Assembly (NCBI GenBank): GCA_003222245.1
Contig: QHVH01000024.1
Location: 36,749 to 100,748, forward strand
Reading direction: 5' to 3'
DNA length: 64,000 nt
DNA from: Blastocatellia bacterium AA13
GTDB lineage: Bacteria; Acidobacteriota; Blastocatellia; UBA7656
In this document: piece after piece, positions 36,209-45,723 of the stretch
Layout: the number at the start of each line of letters is the position of its first letter
How positions within the stretch are numbered: the first letter of the stretch is position 1
Made by a program: the position numbers and the translations under genes
The notes under the pieces: model-generated
The model's database searches: none
What the model was told of the DNA's origin: nothing
Seen by the model: only the letters and a program-made list of their open reading frames with translations

Positions 36209-37662
36209 ATGTCAACAACGCCAAAACGCAGCAGCCCGTCGCTCAATCTGCTTGTGCTTGCACTGGTGCTGGCGATCGACCTCATTGCATTCGTGGCGAT
36301 CGTCTGGGCGGCCCAAACCAAGGGATATTATCCCAGCAAATTGGCGGCGCTGCGTTCTCTCGCGTTATTTGTGCCGATAATCGCGGTGTTCTTGTGGCTG
36401 ATGAGACGGCAGAAGTTTCGAGGCGAGATGCTGATCTTCACTGCCGCCGCATTTCTGTTCGGGTTTGGACTTGTGATGCAGTATCGCTTGTTCTCCGATC
36501 CCGAATACAGCTCGCGCGGCGCACAGCGCGGAAAGGCGCGCGAAGAGAAAGCTCAAACCGTCCGTCTGCTCAACATCAAAACGGGCTATGACGAAGACAA
36601 GAAGCGCTTCATGTTCGGCGCCCTCGAAGCCATTCCCGAGGAACTGCCGCGGCCCGCAAGACCGGGCGCGGTCAGGACCTTTGCCGACATTCTGTTTTCA
36701 TCAACTACGTTCATACCGCTGGGCGCGCTGGTCGCGATGATGGGCGCGTTTGTTCTCTTCAAGAACGAGCGCATCGTTCTCTGGCTTCAGCGGAGATCGC
36801 TGTTGATAGGCGTGGCGACGATGATCCCTTTCGCGGCCCTGGTGCTGGGCTTCAGCGAAGAGGGCAAGTTTCTGGGCCAGACTACGCCGTGGGAACCGGT
36901 AAAGATCGTGTTTCTGATGAGCTTCGCCGGGGTGCTTGCGGATTCGTATCGGCATCTCGCAAGAACACGATGGGGGCTGCCTCCATTCAAATATCTGACC
37001 AATCGGGATTCGGAATTCCTCCGCGAGTTTACTTTCGCTTCTATATGTGGACTCACTTGTGGGAGCCTCCGCAGGCCGACACGTGGTGGTGGAAGCGTGA
37101 TTTTGAGAGGTATCTCAAGGCGAAGAACTTGCCGCTGAATCGGGACGATCCACGCGAGGTCAAACAGCGAAACTCCGAAGCGTGGTCCGACAAAGTGATG
37201 CAACAGTCTCAAGGGTTGTTTGGGATTCACGACGGAGGAGCGTTTGGCGCGGGCCTCGGTCTCGGTTTCCCGGAGACCGTCCCAATTTCCGACTCGGACT
37301 TTATCTATGCGGCGGCGGCCGAAGAGACCGGACTGGCGGGGGCGCTGGCGTTATTACTTGCCCTGGGTGTTGTCGTATCGGCTGGAATCTCGATCAGCCT
37401 TCGGGCTCCTGATATGTTCACCAAGCTGATTGCGGCCGGTCTGACTGGGTTCCTGGGACTTCAGTCGATTGTGAACATCGGCGGCGTGCTTAGATTGCTG
37501 CCGATGACCGGGATCACGCTTCCGTTCGTCAGTCACGGCGGATGGTCTCTGATTACCTCTTTTGCAATGCTCGGAATCCTGCTCGCCATTTCGGACAGAA
37601 ACAGTCGAGCCGTAGCGGAGAAAGACGCCGCCGTTCCCGCGCAATTCATCGCGGTGCATTGA
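36209..37662 (+). pseudogene. FtsW/RodA/SpoVE family gene with internal deletion and frameshift
   Basis: Lipid II polymerase family member in two frames. The first frame (36209-37138) carries the N-terminal membrane helices up to [20 protein letters not shown] and a following [15 protein letters not shown]. The second frame resumes with [16 protein letters not shown] and holds the conserved C-terminus [20 protein letters not shown]. The SEDS core of roughly 90-110 residues (two helices) between them is missing; the join is near 37010-37025. Either a disrupted gene or an assembly error. Normal context with FHA and PBP suggests the intact gene is needed. Confidence 0.82.
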
Positions 37663-38041
37663 GGTGAATCAGTTCTTTTTTCAATGTGTCCGCTTGCCAC
37701 ACGCGGTCAAAAATGCCTGCCCCGTTTCAGGACATGAATTGATAGAAGCAACAATCACCAAGAATACCGTTTTCAGCAATGAGATCAGCAATTAGTGATG
37801 AGATAGACCGCGTGACGAGCACATAACCGGTACATAAAATGGGCGGCACGGCCTTTGCTCATTGCTCAGGCATTCAGAGCATCAATCACCCAAAGATGCT
37901 CACCAAGATACAACCTGAGGGGCCAAGAGGCATCGGATTGGCATAGGTCCGATGCCTCGAATTCTTTTTGGCAGCAAGATTCCTCATTGGCAGCAAGATT
38001 CCTCAAGTGACAGTTTCCTCAGCAAAATTATGTTTTTTATT
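37663..38041. other. Intergenic, 379 bp
   Basis: No gene. It contains a hairpin followed by a T-run (listed as terminator) and, right beside it, two perfect 19-bp tandem copies of TTGGCAGCAAGATTCCTCA (37968-37986 and 37987-38005). No other structure recognised. Confidence 0.6.
37927..37969 (+). terminator. Rho-independent terminator-like hairpin
   Basis: Perfect 11-bp stem GAGGCATCGGA/TCCGATGCCTC (37927-37937 and 37948-37958) with a 10-base loop, followed by a T-run at 37965-37969 on the plus strand. It would end plus-strand transcripts from the FHA/PBP/FtsW genes. Confidence 0.7.
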
Positions 38042-38602
38042 TCACTTTCTGTGCACTCGGGCGTTTATGTAGGGAGCAAAAGCGTCCGGTTTGCCCGGAG
38101 GAGCGATTTCGAATTTTATTCCCAAAGCATCGCTGCCGCTCTTCACGTAGGTCAGACGAAAGCGCGGCGCGGAAGGTGAAGGATCGCCCAAGAAAATTAC
38201 CGAGTCTCCGTCCTTCGAGAACTCAATGCTGTAGTGTATTACGTGGCCTTCATTATCGAAGTAGATCGCCTGAGCTGGTTTTCCTGCTTCCTGATATACA
38301 ACCATCAAATCATCGTGAGTGAATGCCGGCCTGTCCTTGGTCGCCGGATAACTCGCGAAGTTTTTTCTAACCAACACGCGCTTTTGCAGATCAAATGCGA
38401 AGGTAAAGCCTCCTTGTCCTTGTCCCGGAGCTCCGTCTCCTTCACCTACCCACGCTCCCATAAGAAACTGCCACGCGCTCCAATCAGCCGTAGGAGCTGG
38501 CTGCTGCGTCGCAGCTATAGCCGGAGTTCCGATCAAACCGGCTGTTAATATTGCGAGGACGATAGTACGCGAACATGTGAGTATTGATCGCTCTTTGATC
38601 AA
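38042..38602 (-). CDS. Secreted hypothetical protein (DUF1579-like)
   Basis: Protein of 186 residues with a signal peptide (TIVLAILTAGLIGTPAIAA, cleavage near residue 31). The mature part (WSAWQFLMGAWVGEGDGAPGQGQGGFTFAFDLQKR) looks like a beta-barrel of the DUF1579/lipocalin-like type, a frequent secreted family in Acidobacteria. No enzyme motif. It lies on the minus strand next to the VWFA-related gene, 72 bp downstream of it. Confidence 0.75.
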   Translation of the reverse strand: MIKERSILTCSRTIVLAILTAGLIGTPAIAATQQPAPTADWSAWQFLMGAWVGEGDGAPGQGQGGFTFAFDLQKRVLVRKNFASYPATKDRPAFTHDDLMVVYQEAGKPAQAIYFDNEGHVIHYSIEFSKDGDSVIFLGDPSPSAPRFRLTYVKSGSDALGIKFEIAPPGKPDAFAPYINARVHRK

Positions 38603-38674
38603 TGTTATCTCCTTCTGGATGTCCGTTCGCCGCGAGACGGCAGGACGATGATACGACTGTTGTGTTAGAAACGA

Positions 38675-39625
38675 TCAGGAGTGCTCTCGGTATTTGCCGG
38701 GATGTGAGCCTTTGGTCCGCACTATGATTTTCGGATTGCGCGAAATCAATAAGATTCGGCGCTTGTTGATCGAATTCACGCCGGTCGGCGTATAGGTAAG
38801 TCGGTACCAGTTATTCCTCAAATCATCTGAAATCGTCTTTGCGGCTTCGGCAGCTTTATCAAACTGCAGGATCGCGCCTCCCGTTCCTACCGTGAGAAGC
38901 TCCAGAACGGTCGGCGGCTTGGGTTTGTCGCGAAGCAGTGCGCCGTGCGTGCGATCCGGAACCTGGAGCGCGTACAAAACAATGTTTTCATCCTGAAGGG
39001 CATAAAGCGCCTGATCGAACTTCGTCTGGCTGTCGCTGTCATATCCGTCGCTGATCAAGATAATCGCGCGCTTCTCGATACCGGTCTTGGCCTGATGCGC
39101 GAGTGAATCCGAGACGGCGATTAGCGCGTCGAAGAGCTTTGGAAATGATTTGTGTTCGAATTTCTCGGTAGCCTCCTGAAGCTTCTTCAAATCAGGCGTA
39201 AGCTCTTCGATGACATCGGCCGATTCGTTATAACGGACTACCATCATCTGATCATCTTCAAACAGCTCGTTGACAATGGCCAGCGCGGCCTTCTGCAGAG
39301 CCGGACCTTCCGCCTTCAGATTTATCGTGTTATCGACGAGGAGCACTATTCGCGAACCAGCCTCCAGAGGCGCGAAGGTTTCAATCTCCTGTGGAATACC
39401 GGCGTCGTAGAGATCGATCGCATCCTTTGATACTTTGGTGTCCTTCGGAGCCTGCACTATGACGTTGAGAGTCGCGGTGCGCCGGCCCGATCCACCACTC
39501 TTTCCCGATTGAGCCGCGGCCAGGTTGAATGAAAGAAGTAGGAAGAGGAGGCTGATAGAGATTCGAGCGACGAATATTGGTGATCTGTGAAATCTTAATG
39601 ACTCGGCTGCTCTAGCGAGAGACAT
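38675..39625 (-). CDS. VWFA-related secreted protein
   Basis: Secreted protein of about 316 residues, chosen from the ATG at 39625 with AGGAG six bases upstream. A signal-like segment (ISISLLFLLLSFNLAAAQS) precedes a VWA domain (about 95-250). The first MIDAS motif reads DNTIN in place of DxSxS and ISDGYDSDS occurs later, so metal binding may be altered. This matches the large family of VWFA-related proteins characteristic of Acidobacteria. Function unknown; adhesion or matrix binding is a guess. Confidence 0.82.
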   Translation of the reverse strand: MSLARAAESLRFHRSPIFVARISISLLFLLLSFNLAAAQSGKSGGSGRRTATLNVIVQAPKDTKVSKDAIDLYDAGIPQEIETFAPLEAGSRIVLLVDNTINLKAEGPALQKAALAIVNELFEDDQMMVVRYNESADVIEELTPDLKKLQEATEKFEHKSFPKLFDALIAVSDSLAHQAKTGIEKRAIILISDGYDSDSQTKFDQALYALQDENIVLYALQVPDRTHGALLRDKPKPPTVLELLTVGTGGAILQFDKAAEAAKTISDDLRNNWYRLTYTPTGVNSINKRRILLISRNPKIIVRTKGSHPGKYREHS

Positions 39626-39912
39626 CGCGGACTCCTGAAACCGATCTTGTTTGCACGGAGACTCAGTCGCCAATTATTACAGACGCGGTCGGGCGTGGCA
39701 ACGAACGGCAGTGCGACAAACACGAACGGCCTTGCGATGGACGATTTGATTCCCGAACGAACGCACGAACTTGAATATCTTTTGAAGCACGAACTCTTGA
39801 TCAGGCAGGAAACAAATGTCCAAACTTGAGGCGCGCCAGTTTACGCTTACCTGTACGACCCAAAACACCACATGTTATTCTCTCTCGTTCAAATCACTGA
39901 GAGATTGGCGAC

Positions 39913-41532
39913 ATGGAAACTCAGACGACATCCCCAAACCGAGAACACTTTCAAAACTTGATTGATGAGCTTCGCTCCCTCGAAACCCGCTTGCGCGAAG
40001 GCGGCGGCCCCGACAAAATCGCGCGCGAACACAAAAGAGGAAAACTCACTGCTCGAGAGCGAATCTCTCTGCTGTTCGATCCTGACTCTTACTTTCAGGA
40101 AATAGGTCTTCTCATTGCCTATGACAGGTACGAAGGCCAGGCTCCAGCAGCGGGCGTCGTGACCGGTCTCGGGAAGATTCATGGCCGTGAAGCAATCGTG
40201 ATGGCGAATGACGCCACTGTTAAAGCAGGATCGTGGTGGCCCGAGACCGTCAGAAAGATACTTCGCATCCAGGAAGTTGCGATGCGCTGCCGCGTGCCGA
40301 TCATTTATCTAGTCGATTCCGCGGGCGTGAATCTTCCCTACCAGGCCAATGTGTTTCCGGGTCAGGATGGAGGCGGCCGCATATTCTTCTACAACTCGGT
40401 GATGCGCCATTTCTTGAAGGTTCCTCAAATCGCCGCCGTGATGGGCCAGTGCGTAGCCGGCGGAGCTTATCTTCCCGCGCTCTCCGACGTGATCGTTATG
40501 GTCGAGGGCACGTCCTTCATGGGGCTTGGCGGACCCAATCTCGTAAAGGGCGCAGTCGGGCAGACCGTGGACAGCGAAACGCTCGGAGGCGCGCGAACAC
40601 ACAACGAGATTTCCGGCGTGGCTCATTATCGAGCTAAGAATGACGAGGAGTGTATAGAAAGACTCCGATCTCTGGTTGCGGATCTTCCACGGCACAGGAT
40701 CGAGACTACCGCGGAGCCGCGTGGAACAGCACGCCCGCTGACGGATGTGTATGAGATCATGCCGGGCGACCATCGCCTCCCTTACGACATGCGAGACATT
40801 CTCTCCTGTTTGCTGGACGAGGGTAGCATCGACGAATTTCAAGCGGACTACGCGCGAGAAGTAATTACCGCCAAGGCCCGCATCGAAGGAATTCCGATCG
40901 GCGTCATAGTCAATCAGCGAGGCCTGCTGAAAGGAGCGCCCGGCAAGCCTCCGAAGTTCGGCGGCATCATCTATGCCGATTCGGCTGAAAAGGTCGCCTA
41001 CTTTATCGACATGTGCAACCGCCATCGAACACCGCTTCTTTTTATTCAGGATGTCTCCGGATTCATGGTGGGGACGGACGCCGAGCACTCAGGCATCATC
41101 AGGGCCGGAGCGCGGTTCGTTGAGGCGATGGCCTGCGCGACCGTTCCAAAGATCGTCCTGACCGTGAACCACGCTTCCGGAGCCGGTTACTACGCGATGG
41201 CCGGACAAGGATTCGATCCCGATTTCATATTCACATGGCCGACAGGGAGAATGGGAGTGATGGAAGGCGATTCAGCAGTCATGGCTCTCTTCAGCGCGGA
41301 GCTCGAAAAGCTCGCGAAGGCGGGCCGCCAACCCAGCGATGAAATGAAGAAGGAGATGGAACGAGTGCGTGGAATCTATGAGGAGCAGTTGGATGCTCGC
41401 TTCGCGGCGGCTCGCGGTTTTGTCGATGCAATCATATCGCCCGAAGAAACGCGGCAGGCGCTGGTTCTTGCGCTCCAAACCGCAATGAATAATCCAGGCC
41501 CGCACCTGGGCCCCTTTGTCCTTCCGCACTGA
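39913..41532 (+). CDS. Acyl-CoA carboxylase beta subunit
   Basis: Carboxyltransferase subunit of 539 residues, the propionyl-/methylcrotonyl-CoA carboxylase beta length. It has the biotin-carboxyl transfer core (LVDSAGVNLPYQ, MGQCVAGGAYLPALSD) and a second half with QDVSGFMVGTDAE and NHASGAGYYAMAGQG. It transfers a carboxyl group from biotin to acyl-CoA. No biotin carboxylase or carrier subunit is adjacent, so the partner is elsewhere. Possible substrates are propionyl-, methylcrotonyl- or geranyl-CoA. Confidence 0.93.
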   Translation: METQTTSPNREHFQNLIDELRSLETRLREGGGPDKIAREHKRGKLTARERISLLFDPDSYFQEIGLLIAYDRYEGQAPAAGVVTGLGKIHGREAIVMANDATVKAGSWWPETVRKILRIQEVAMRCRVPIIYLVDSAGVNLPYQANVFPGQDGGGRIFFYNSVMRHFLKVPQIAAVMGQCVAGGAYLPALSDVIVMVEGTSFMGLGGPNLVKGAVGQTVDSETLGGARTHNEISGVAHYRAKNDEECIERLRSLVADLPRHRIETTAEPRGTARPLTDVYEIMPGDHRLPYDMRDILSCLLDEGSIDEFQADYAREVITAKARIEGIPIGVIVNQRGLLKGAPGKPPKFGGIIYADSAEKVAYFIDMCNRHRTPLLFIQDVSGFMVGTDAEHSGIIRAGARFVEAMACATVPKIVLTVNHASGAGYYAMAGQGFDPDFIFTWPTGRMGVMEGDSAVMALFSAELEKLAKAGRQPSDEMKKEMERVRGIYEEQLDARFAAARGFVDAIISPEETRQALVLALQTAMNNPGPHLGPFVLPH

Positions 41533-41546
41533 TTCTTCTTTTAATC

Positions 41547-42431
41547 ATGAAATTTACTTCGAGGACCCTGAGCCTGTTGATCATGGCTGCGAGCTTGCTC
41601 ACCGCAAGCTGCGGTTCGCCTAATAACGCAAATCACGGCGCGAGCAATACTGCTGGAGCCGAAAATAAAAACGCAACCCCGGCCGGCGCGAAGCCGCTTG
41701 GGATTGCCGGTTATTATTCCATCGGTCCAACGGGACCTGTCGCCCTGCATTGCACCTCACCGAAGTATGACGAGGTCATCGAGGCCGGTGCGCTCGCGCC
41801 TACGTTCGAGATAAGCGGATATCCGATCTACAGAGATGAGGAGCGTCGCAAAGGACAACACATTGAGGTCCTGATCGACAACGACATCGCGGAAGCCGAC
41901 TATGATCCGGCGGTCCCATTCCGCTCTCCGCGTTTCAAGGATCTCAAACCCGGCACGCATCTGTTGCGAGCCTTTCCGGCGCGCGAGTGGAATGAGTCTA
42001 TTAAACAGCCGGACGGCGCCGCCTTTGATGCGGTCGTCTTTCATATAAGATCCAAGAGTCCCGGCGCGAAAGCCGAGAAAACCACTCCCCTGCTCACGCT
42101 GTCGGAACCTCCCGCCGAAGTAAGATGGAAGGACGATCCGCGAGGCGTGCTGGTCGATTTCTACGTGAGCAACGCGGCTCTGAGTCCGAACGACTACAAA
42201 GTCAAGTTCAGCCTGGGTGATAAAAAGACCGAGATACTGAGCAGATGGGATCCTGTCTGGTTAAAATGGGAGCAGTTGGTTCCGGGAGACTATAAGATCG
42301 GAGTGGAGTTGCTCGACAAGAACGACAAACCTGTGTCTTACAAGATCGGGGGCGTCGATTACAATAAAGTCGAGCGAATTTTCAGAATTCTTGCCGAGCG
42401 AGAAAAATCCCGCATCTCCGAAAGCCGGTAG
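41547..42431 (+). CDS. Predicted lipoprotein, function unknown
   Basis: Protein of 294 residues with a lipobox: hydrophobic LSLLIMAASLLTASC, Cys at 22, then Asn/Gly/Ala-rich linker. The mature domain has PTFEISGYPIYRDEERRKG and LKPGTHLLRAFPAREWN, which suggest beta-rich ligand or sugar binding. Unrecognised family. It follows the carboxylase by 14 bp. Confidence 0.72.
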   Translation: MKFTSRTLSLLIMAASLLTASCGSPNNANHGASNTAGAENKNATPAGAKPLGIAGYYSIGPTGPVALHCTSPKYDEVIEAGALAPTFEISGYPIYRDEERRKGQHIEVLIDNDIAEADYDPAVPFRSPRFKDLKPGTHLLRAFPAREWNESIKQPDGAAFDAVVFHIRSKSPGAKAEKTTPLLTLSEPPAEVRWKDDPRGVLVDFYVSNAALSPNDYKVKFSLGDKKTEILSRWDPVWLKWEQLVPGDYKIGVELLDKNDKPVSYKIGGVDYNKVERIFRILAEREKSRISESR

Positions 42432-42455
42432 ATATTGCTGGTTGGGAGGGTTGGC

Positions 42456-42677
42456 TCAACTGGCTGCGCGCTCGGCATTTCTCAGCGCAATGCCGTCAGC
42501 TATAAGGGCGGCTATGCTTCTGATCGAGCGAAAGTGATCAATCTCATCCAGCGGAACCTCGATTGAAAATTCCTGCTCGACAAAGAAGATCAGCTCGACG
42601 AGCGCCAGCGAGTCTATGTGGAATCGCGGGACAGTTCCGGCGCGAGCAGTCTGTTTGAAGAAGTAATATCGCCCCAC
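42456..42677 (-). CDS. Short acyl carrier protein-like ORF
   Basis: 73-codon ORF starting with GTG. It contains the phosphopantetheine site pattern HIDSLALVELIFFVEQEF, with Ser in DSL near residue 22, and then the helix III/IV pattern DHFRSIRSIAALI. A normal acyl carrier protein has about 36 residues before this Ser, so helix I is missing. The frame continues upstream only 6 codons, ending at the stop of the GNAT gene, which lies in the same frame. So it is either a truncated ACP or the end of a GNAT-ACP fusion broken by the stop codon. Confidence 0.6.
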   Translation of the reverse strand: MGRYYFFKQTARAGTVPRFHIDSLALVELIFFVEQEFSIEVPLDEIDHFRSIRSIAALIADGIALRNAERAAS

Positions 42678-42695
42678 TTCCGAAATAGGCAGCGC

Positions 42696-43811
42696 TCAGG
42701 TTCGATCCGGGTTGTTCGCGGCACGCCCGGACTGTTGGAACTTTCCTATCGCGTCGACGGGATTGTTAACATTTCTTGGCCCGCCGCGAGGCGAATCAAG
42801 GAACGGAGCGCGCAGTCCGTTGTCTCCCCAGTCAAAGTTCACAAGCCAGCTTGAAGTATCCGTCAAAAGACCGGGCGCCGCGGCGACCGAAGCGAGCGCA
42901 AGCGGCCTCCGTTCACGTTCCGATTTGAATCCTATGCTCTCATAAATCGCCTGCATTTCAGGATGGCACGAGGTCAGCAGTATCGGCCGAGGTCTCTTCT
43001 CCTCGGCGCTTGCTTCCATCAAGCTGAGCAAAACGCCGTATGCGAGCGACCGCGGATCTTCACCATCGCAGTGAGCGACAATCAGGCGTTCCGGCGAGTC
43101 ATTCAGCACTACATATCCCTCCGTCAAAGCGCGCCGCATAATCCTGAAGATTCGATATCGCACGAACGACAGTCGCGGGTTGTATCGCCAGCTCAGGTAG
43201 TCCAATCGCGGCGCAAATCGGAACGAAAACGGCGAGGTTCGCGGAAGCAAATCTTCGGAATAGGTTTGCTCTTCGAGAACAGATATTTCTTCGAGCGCTT
43301 TCGCGTCTATTCGGGAGCGATGCTTTGAAATATTTTTGTGAAGCGATCTTTTCAGAAGCCATCGAGCGCCCGCGCGCAGCCACGATCCCTCGACGCCTTC
43401 TCCATAAGGCCTGTTCATATAATAGACGCTCACGGGTTTCACGAGGGCTCCGCCATGTCCTTTGAGTATCGCGTGCGTGTCGTCGCTGCCGCCGAAAACA
43501 AGCCCTCCGTCACAAGACTTGATCCACTTCGCGAAGAGGTATCCGCCAAGACCCGGTTTCAGAGAGTGGAAGTTGCTTCCAAAGCCCAGCATCAGCTCGG
43601 TCGACCCGCACTGGAAGCGCATTTTATCGACACCGATCGTTCCCAGCACCGCTTCGGCGCCGTCGACAACCATATGGAGCTTGCACCAGTCACTTGTAGC
43701 GTAATAGTAATCGACGAAAGATTGATGTCGAAGACTCAGGACTCCGCTCATTAGCTCCGCGGCCTGGCGGAGATGCGGAAACAAGGCGGGTGAATATTCA
43801 ATGAGTCTCAT
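42696..43811 (-). CDS. GNAT-like acyltransferase
   Basis: Protein of 371 residues with two GNAT-type halves. Features include FGSNFHSLKPGLGGYLFAKW and the Gly-rich acyl-CoA loop, and in the second part SCHPEMQAIYESIGFKSE as in acetyltransferases. The stop codon is in the same frame as the ACP-like ORF downstream, 18 bp away. It may acylate an ACP-bound or amino substrate; this is inferred from the pairing. Confidence 0.72.
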   Translation of the reverse strand: MRLIEYSPALFPHLRQAAELMSGVLSLRHQSFVDYYYATSDWCKLHMVVDGAEAVLGTIGVDKMRFQCGSTELMLGFGSNFHSLKPGLGGYLFAKWIKSCDGGLVFGGSDDTHAILKGHGGALVKPVSVYYMNRPYGEGVEGSWLRAGARWLLKRSLHKNISKHRSRIDAKALEEISVLEEQTYSEDLLPRTSPFSFRFAPRLDYLSWRYNPRLSFVRYRIFRIMRRALTEGYVVLNDSPERLIVAHCDGEDPRSLAYGVLLSLMEASAEEKRPRPILLTSCHPEMQAIYESIGFKSERERRPLALASVAAAPGLLTDTSSWLVNFDWGDNGLRAPFLDSPRGGPRNVNNPVDAIGKFQQSGRAANNPDRT

Positions 43812-43869
43812 GCGCGGCTCGGCCTTGAGATTATCACATCGGGTCGAGCCGCGCGGAGACGGGATTTGC

Positions 43870-45360
43870 TTATTGCCGCTGGTCCATCCGAAGGCTCTTT
43901 ACTACGGCTTGGAAGGCCGGCTCATACGTCTTGAATTCTCGTTCCGGCGCTATCATAGCCAGGTATACGATGCCTTTATTATAGGGCCGCGCCACAATCC
44001 AAACCCGTTCAGTCTCTCCGGTACTGCTCCGTCCGGTCAGGAATGTTGCTCTCGCCTCCGCTCCGGCCAGATACTCGCGATATCGAGCGCCTTGAGCTTC
44101 TCTCAAGTAATTGCTTGATTGCGAAACTTGAGTGACTATCAGATCCAACGCGCGGTCGAGCGAAAGACGCGTGCGGTTTCCGCTCTTAGGCTCAAAGATG
44201 CTGACGATCACTCCCCTCGTCACATCCGTTCCATCAAGAGCCCATTCAGGCGCAAGCGTTACGCTGGAGCCTGTTTGTGGATAGGCCGACCAGTTGGTTG
44301 GAAAATCGACCTGAAAATGTCCGTCGCTGGCGCGATAGGACTGAAGCTCTCGCGAAGGGAGTTCTTCTCTTGTTTCGGGCCTTGTTTCGGGCCGTGAATC
44401 ATCTATCGGCTCGCGTGAATCGCGCGAATCGCCTCTGGGTTGGCGCGGCCGGTCTCCATCATCGTCGCGCGATGGATTCCTTGATCGACCGCCCCTCGTA
44501 GACCCGCCGCCATTGCGGTAATCGCCGTCAGAAGTATAGGACGCGGATTTCAGTCGATTACGCGCCTGAGCGTAAAGCGTGGAACTCGCCTGTATTCGGG
44601 TCGAAGAAGGAAGCAGGCTTATCTCTTTTTCTATTTTCTGGATTCGATTCTCTGGATTCGGATGGTCGGAAAGAAACTGAGGCGTGCCGCGGCCCGAGCC
44701 CATCTTATCTAATCGCTGAAATATGGTGATCATTCCGTGCGAGTCGTAGCCGCTCTTGGCCATGGTCTGCACGCCGACAATGTCCGCCTGTCTCTCGTCG
44801 TCGCGGCTGAATTTAAGGAAGGCGAATGAGGCGCCGATCGAACCCAACTGCCCTATCGCGCCGGCCGCGCCTCCAAAGCCTCCAAGCGCGGCAAGAGGAA
44901 ACCTGGCCATCAGCGATTTGGAAAGCTGATGCGTACCGTGCCGAAGCGTCACGTGAGCCATCTCGTGCCCCACGACTCCGGCCACCTCGCTCTCGTCGTC
45001 CGTCATCTCGATCAAGCCGCGGTTCACATATACGAAACCGCCCGGCAGCGCAAAAGCATTCACGGCCTTGGTGTCGACGACTCTGAAGCGCCACGGAAGA
45101 TTCGGCATCGTCGTGTGAGAAGCCAATCGCCTGCCAAGCTCATCGACCCACTCCTGAACGACGGGATCATTGACCAGGCGGTATTTTCTTTCGACTTCGC
45201 TTGCCGCCTGCCGGCCAAGTTGAATGTCTTGTTCGATGGTGAAGAAATTCATTCCGGGCTTAATCTGCGTCTGTCCGCCGCCGTCGGCATCGACGGAAAT
45301 TCCCGGCAAAAACATGGCAAGGACGCTGACGCCTGCCAGAAGCGCCTTTGTCTTTTTCAT
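43870..45360 (-). CDS. M48-family metalloprotease (secreted)
   Basis: Zinc metalloprotease of 496 residues with a signal peptide (KALLAGVSVLAMFLPGISVDA). The HEMAH motif (near 131, HExxH) and downstream NRGLIEMTDDESEVAG, plus the later DDERQAD with the third ligand Glu, define the M48 family. The C-terminal half after an Arg/Asp/Pro-rich linker (about 290-350) is of unknown type. Ribosome site GGAGG before the ATG. Probably quality control in the envelope, like BepA/LoiP. Confidence 0.92.
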   Translation of the reverse strand: MKKTKALLAGVSVLAMFLPGISVDADGGGQTQIKPGMNFFTIEQDIQLGRQAASEVERKYRLVNDPVVQEWVDELGRRLASHTTMPNLPWRFRVVDTKAVNAFALPGGFVYVNRGLIEMTDDESEVAGVVGHEMAHVTLRHGTHQLSKSLMARFPLAALGGFGGAAGAIGQLGSIGASFAFLKFSRDDERQADIVGVQTMAKSGYDSHGMITIFQRLDKMGSGRGTPQFLSDHPNPENRIQKIEKEISLLPSSTRIQASSTLYAQARNRLKSASYTSDGDYRNGGGSTRGGRSRNPSRDDDGDRPRQPRGDSRDSREPIDDSRPETRPETREELPSRELQSYRASDGHFQVDFPTNWSAYPQTGSSVTLAPEWALDGTDVTRGVIVSIFEPKSGNRTRLSLDRALDLIVTQVSQSSNYLREAQGARYREYLAGAEARATFLTGRSSTGETERVWIVARPYNKGIVYLAMIAPEREFKTYEPAFQAVVKSLRMDQRQ

Positions 45361-45723
45361 TTCTCACCTCCCGACTTCAGCGGTGAACTCATAGTAATGT
45401 CGATATTGTTGAATATTACGGAGCCTGCGTCGAATCCGGCGCAAGGGTTCTCAAGGGAGAGGTAGGACAAGACGCCATCGATGCAATCAAGGCGATTCGG
45501 GCTCTTTGAGCGGCTAATGAAGCCATTCACCGCTTTCACCTGTTCTTTCAATTCGTGTTCTAAAATGAGAACAGCGACCCGATTTGTCGGACTGCCTCGA
45601 AAGGAAGAATCTACCAGCGTTTTTCTTCGGGTCGCTGTCTGAGCATTAGATACCTGATACCCCTACTTTGCGTTGCCCGTAAGTTTTTCGCTGCTCAAAT
45701 CGCCGATTTAGAGCCGCGGCAAA
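45361..45723. other. Intergenic, 363 bp, with a 12-bp inverted repeat
   Basis: No gene. Upstream of the M48 gene. ACAGCGACCCGA (45571-45582) is the exact inverse complement of TCGGGTCGCTGT (45627-45638), separated by 44 bases. This could be an RNA structure or a protein-binding site. Nothing else stands out. Confidence 0.55.
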
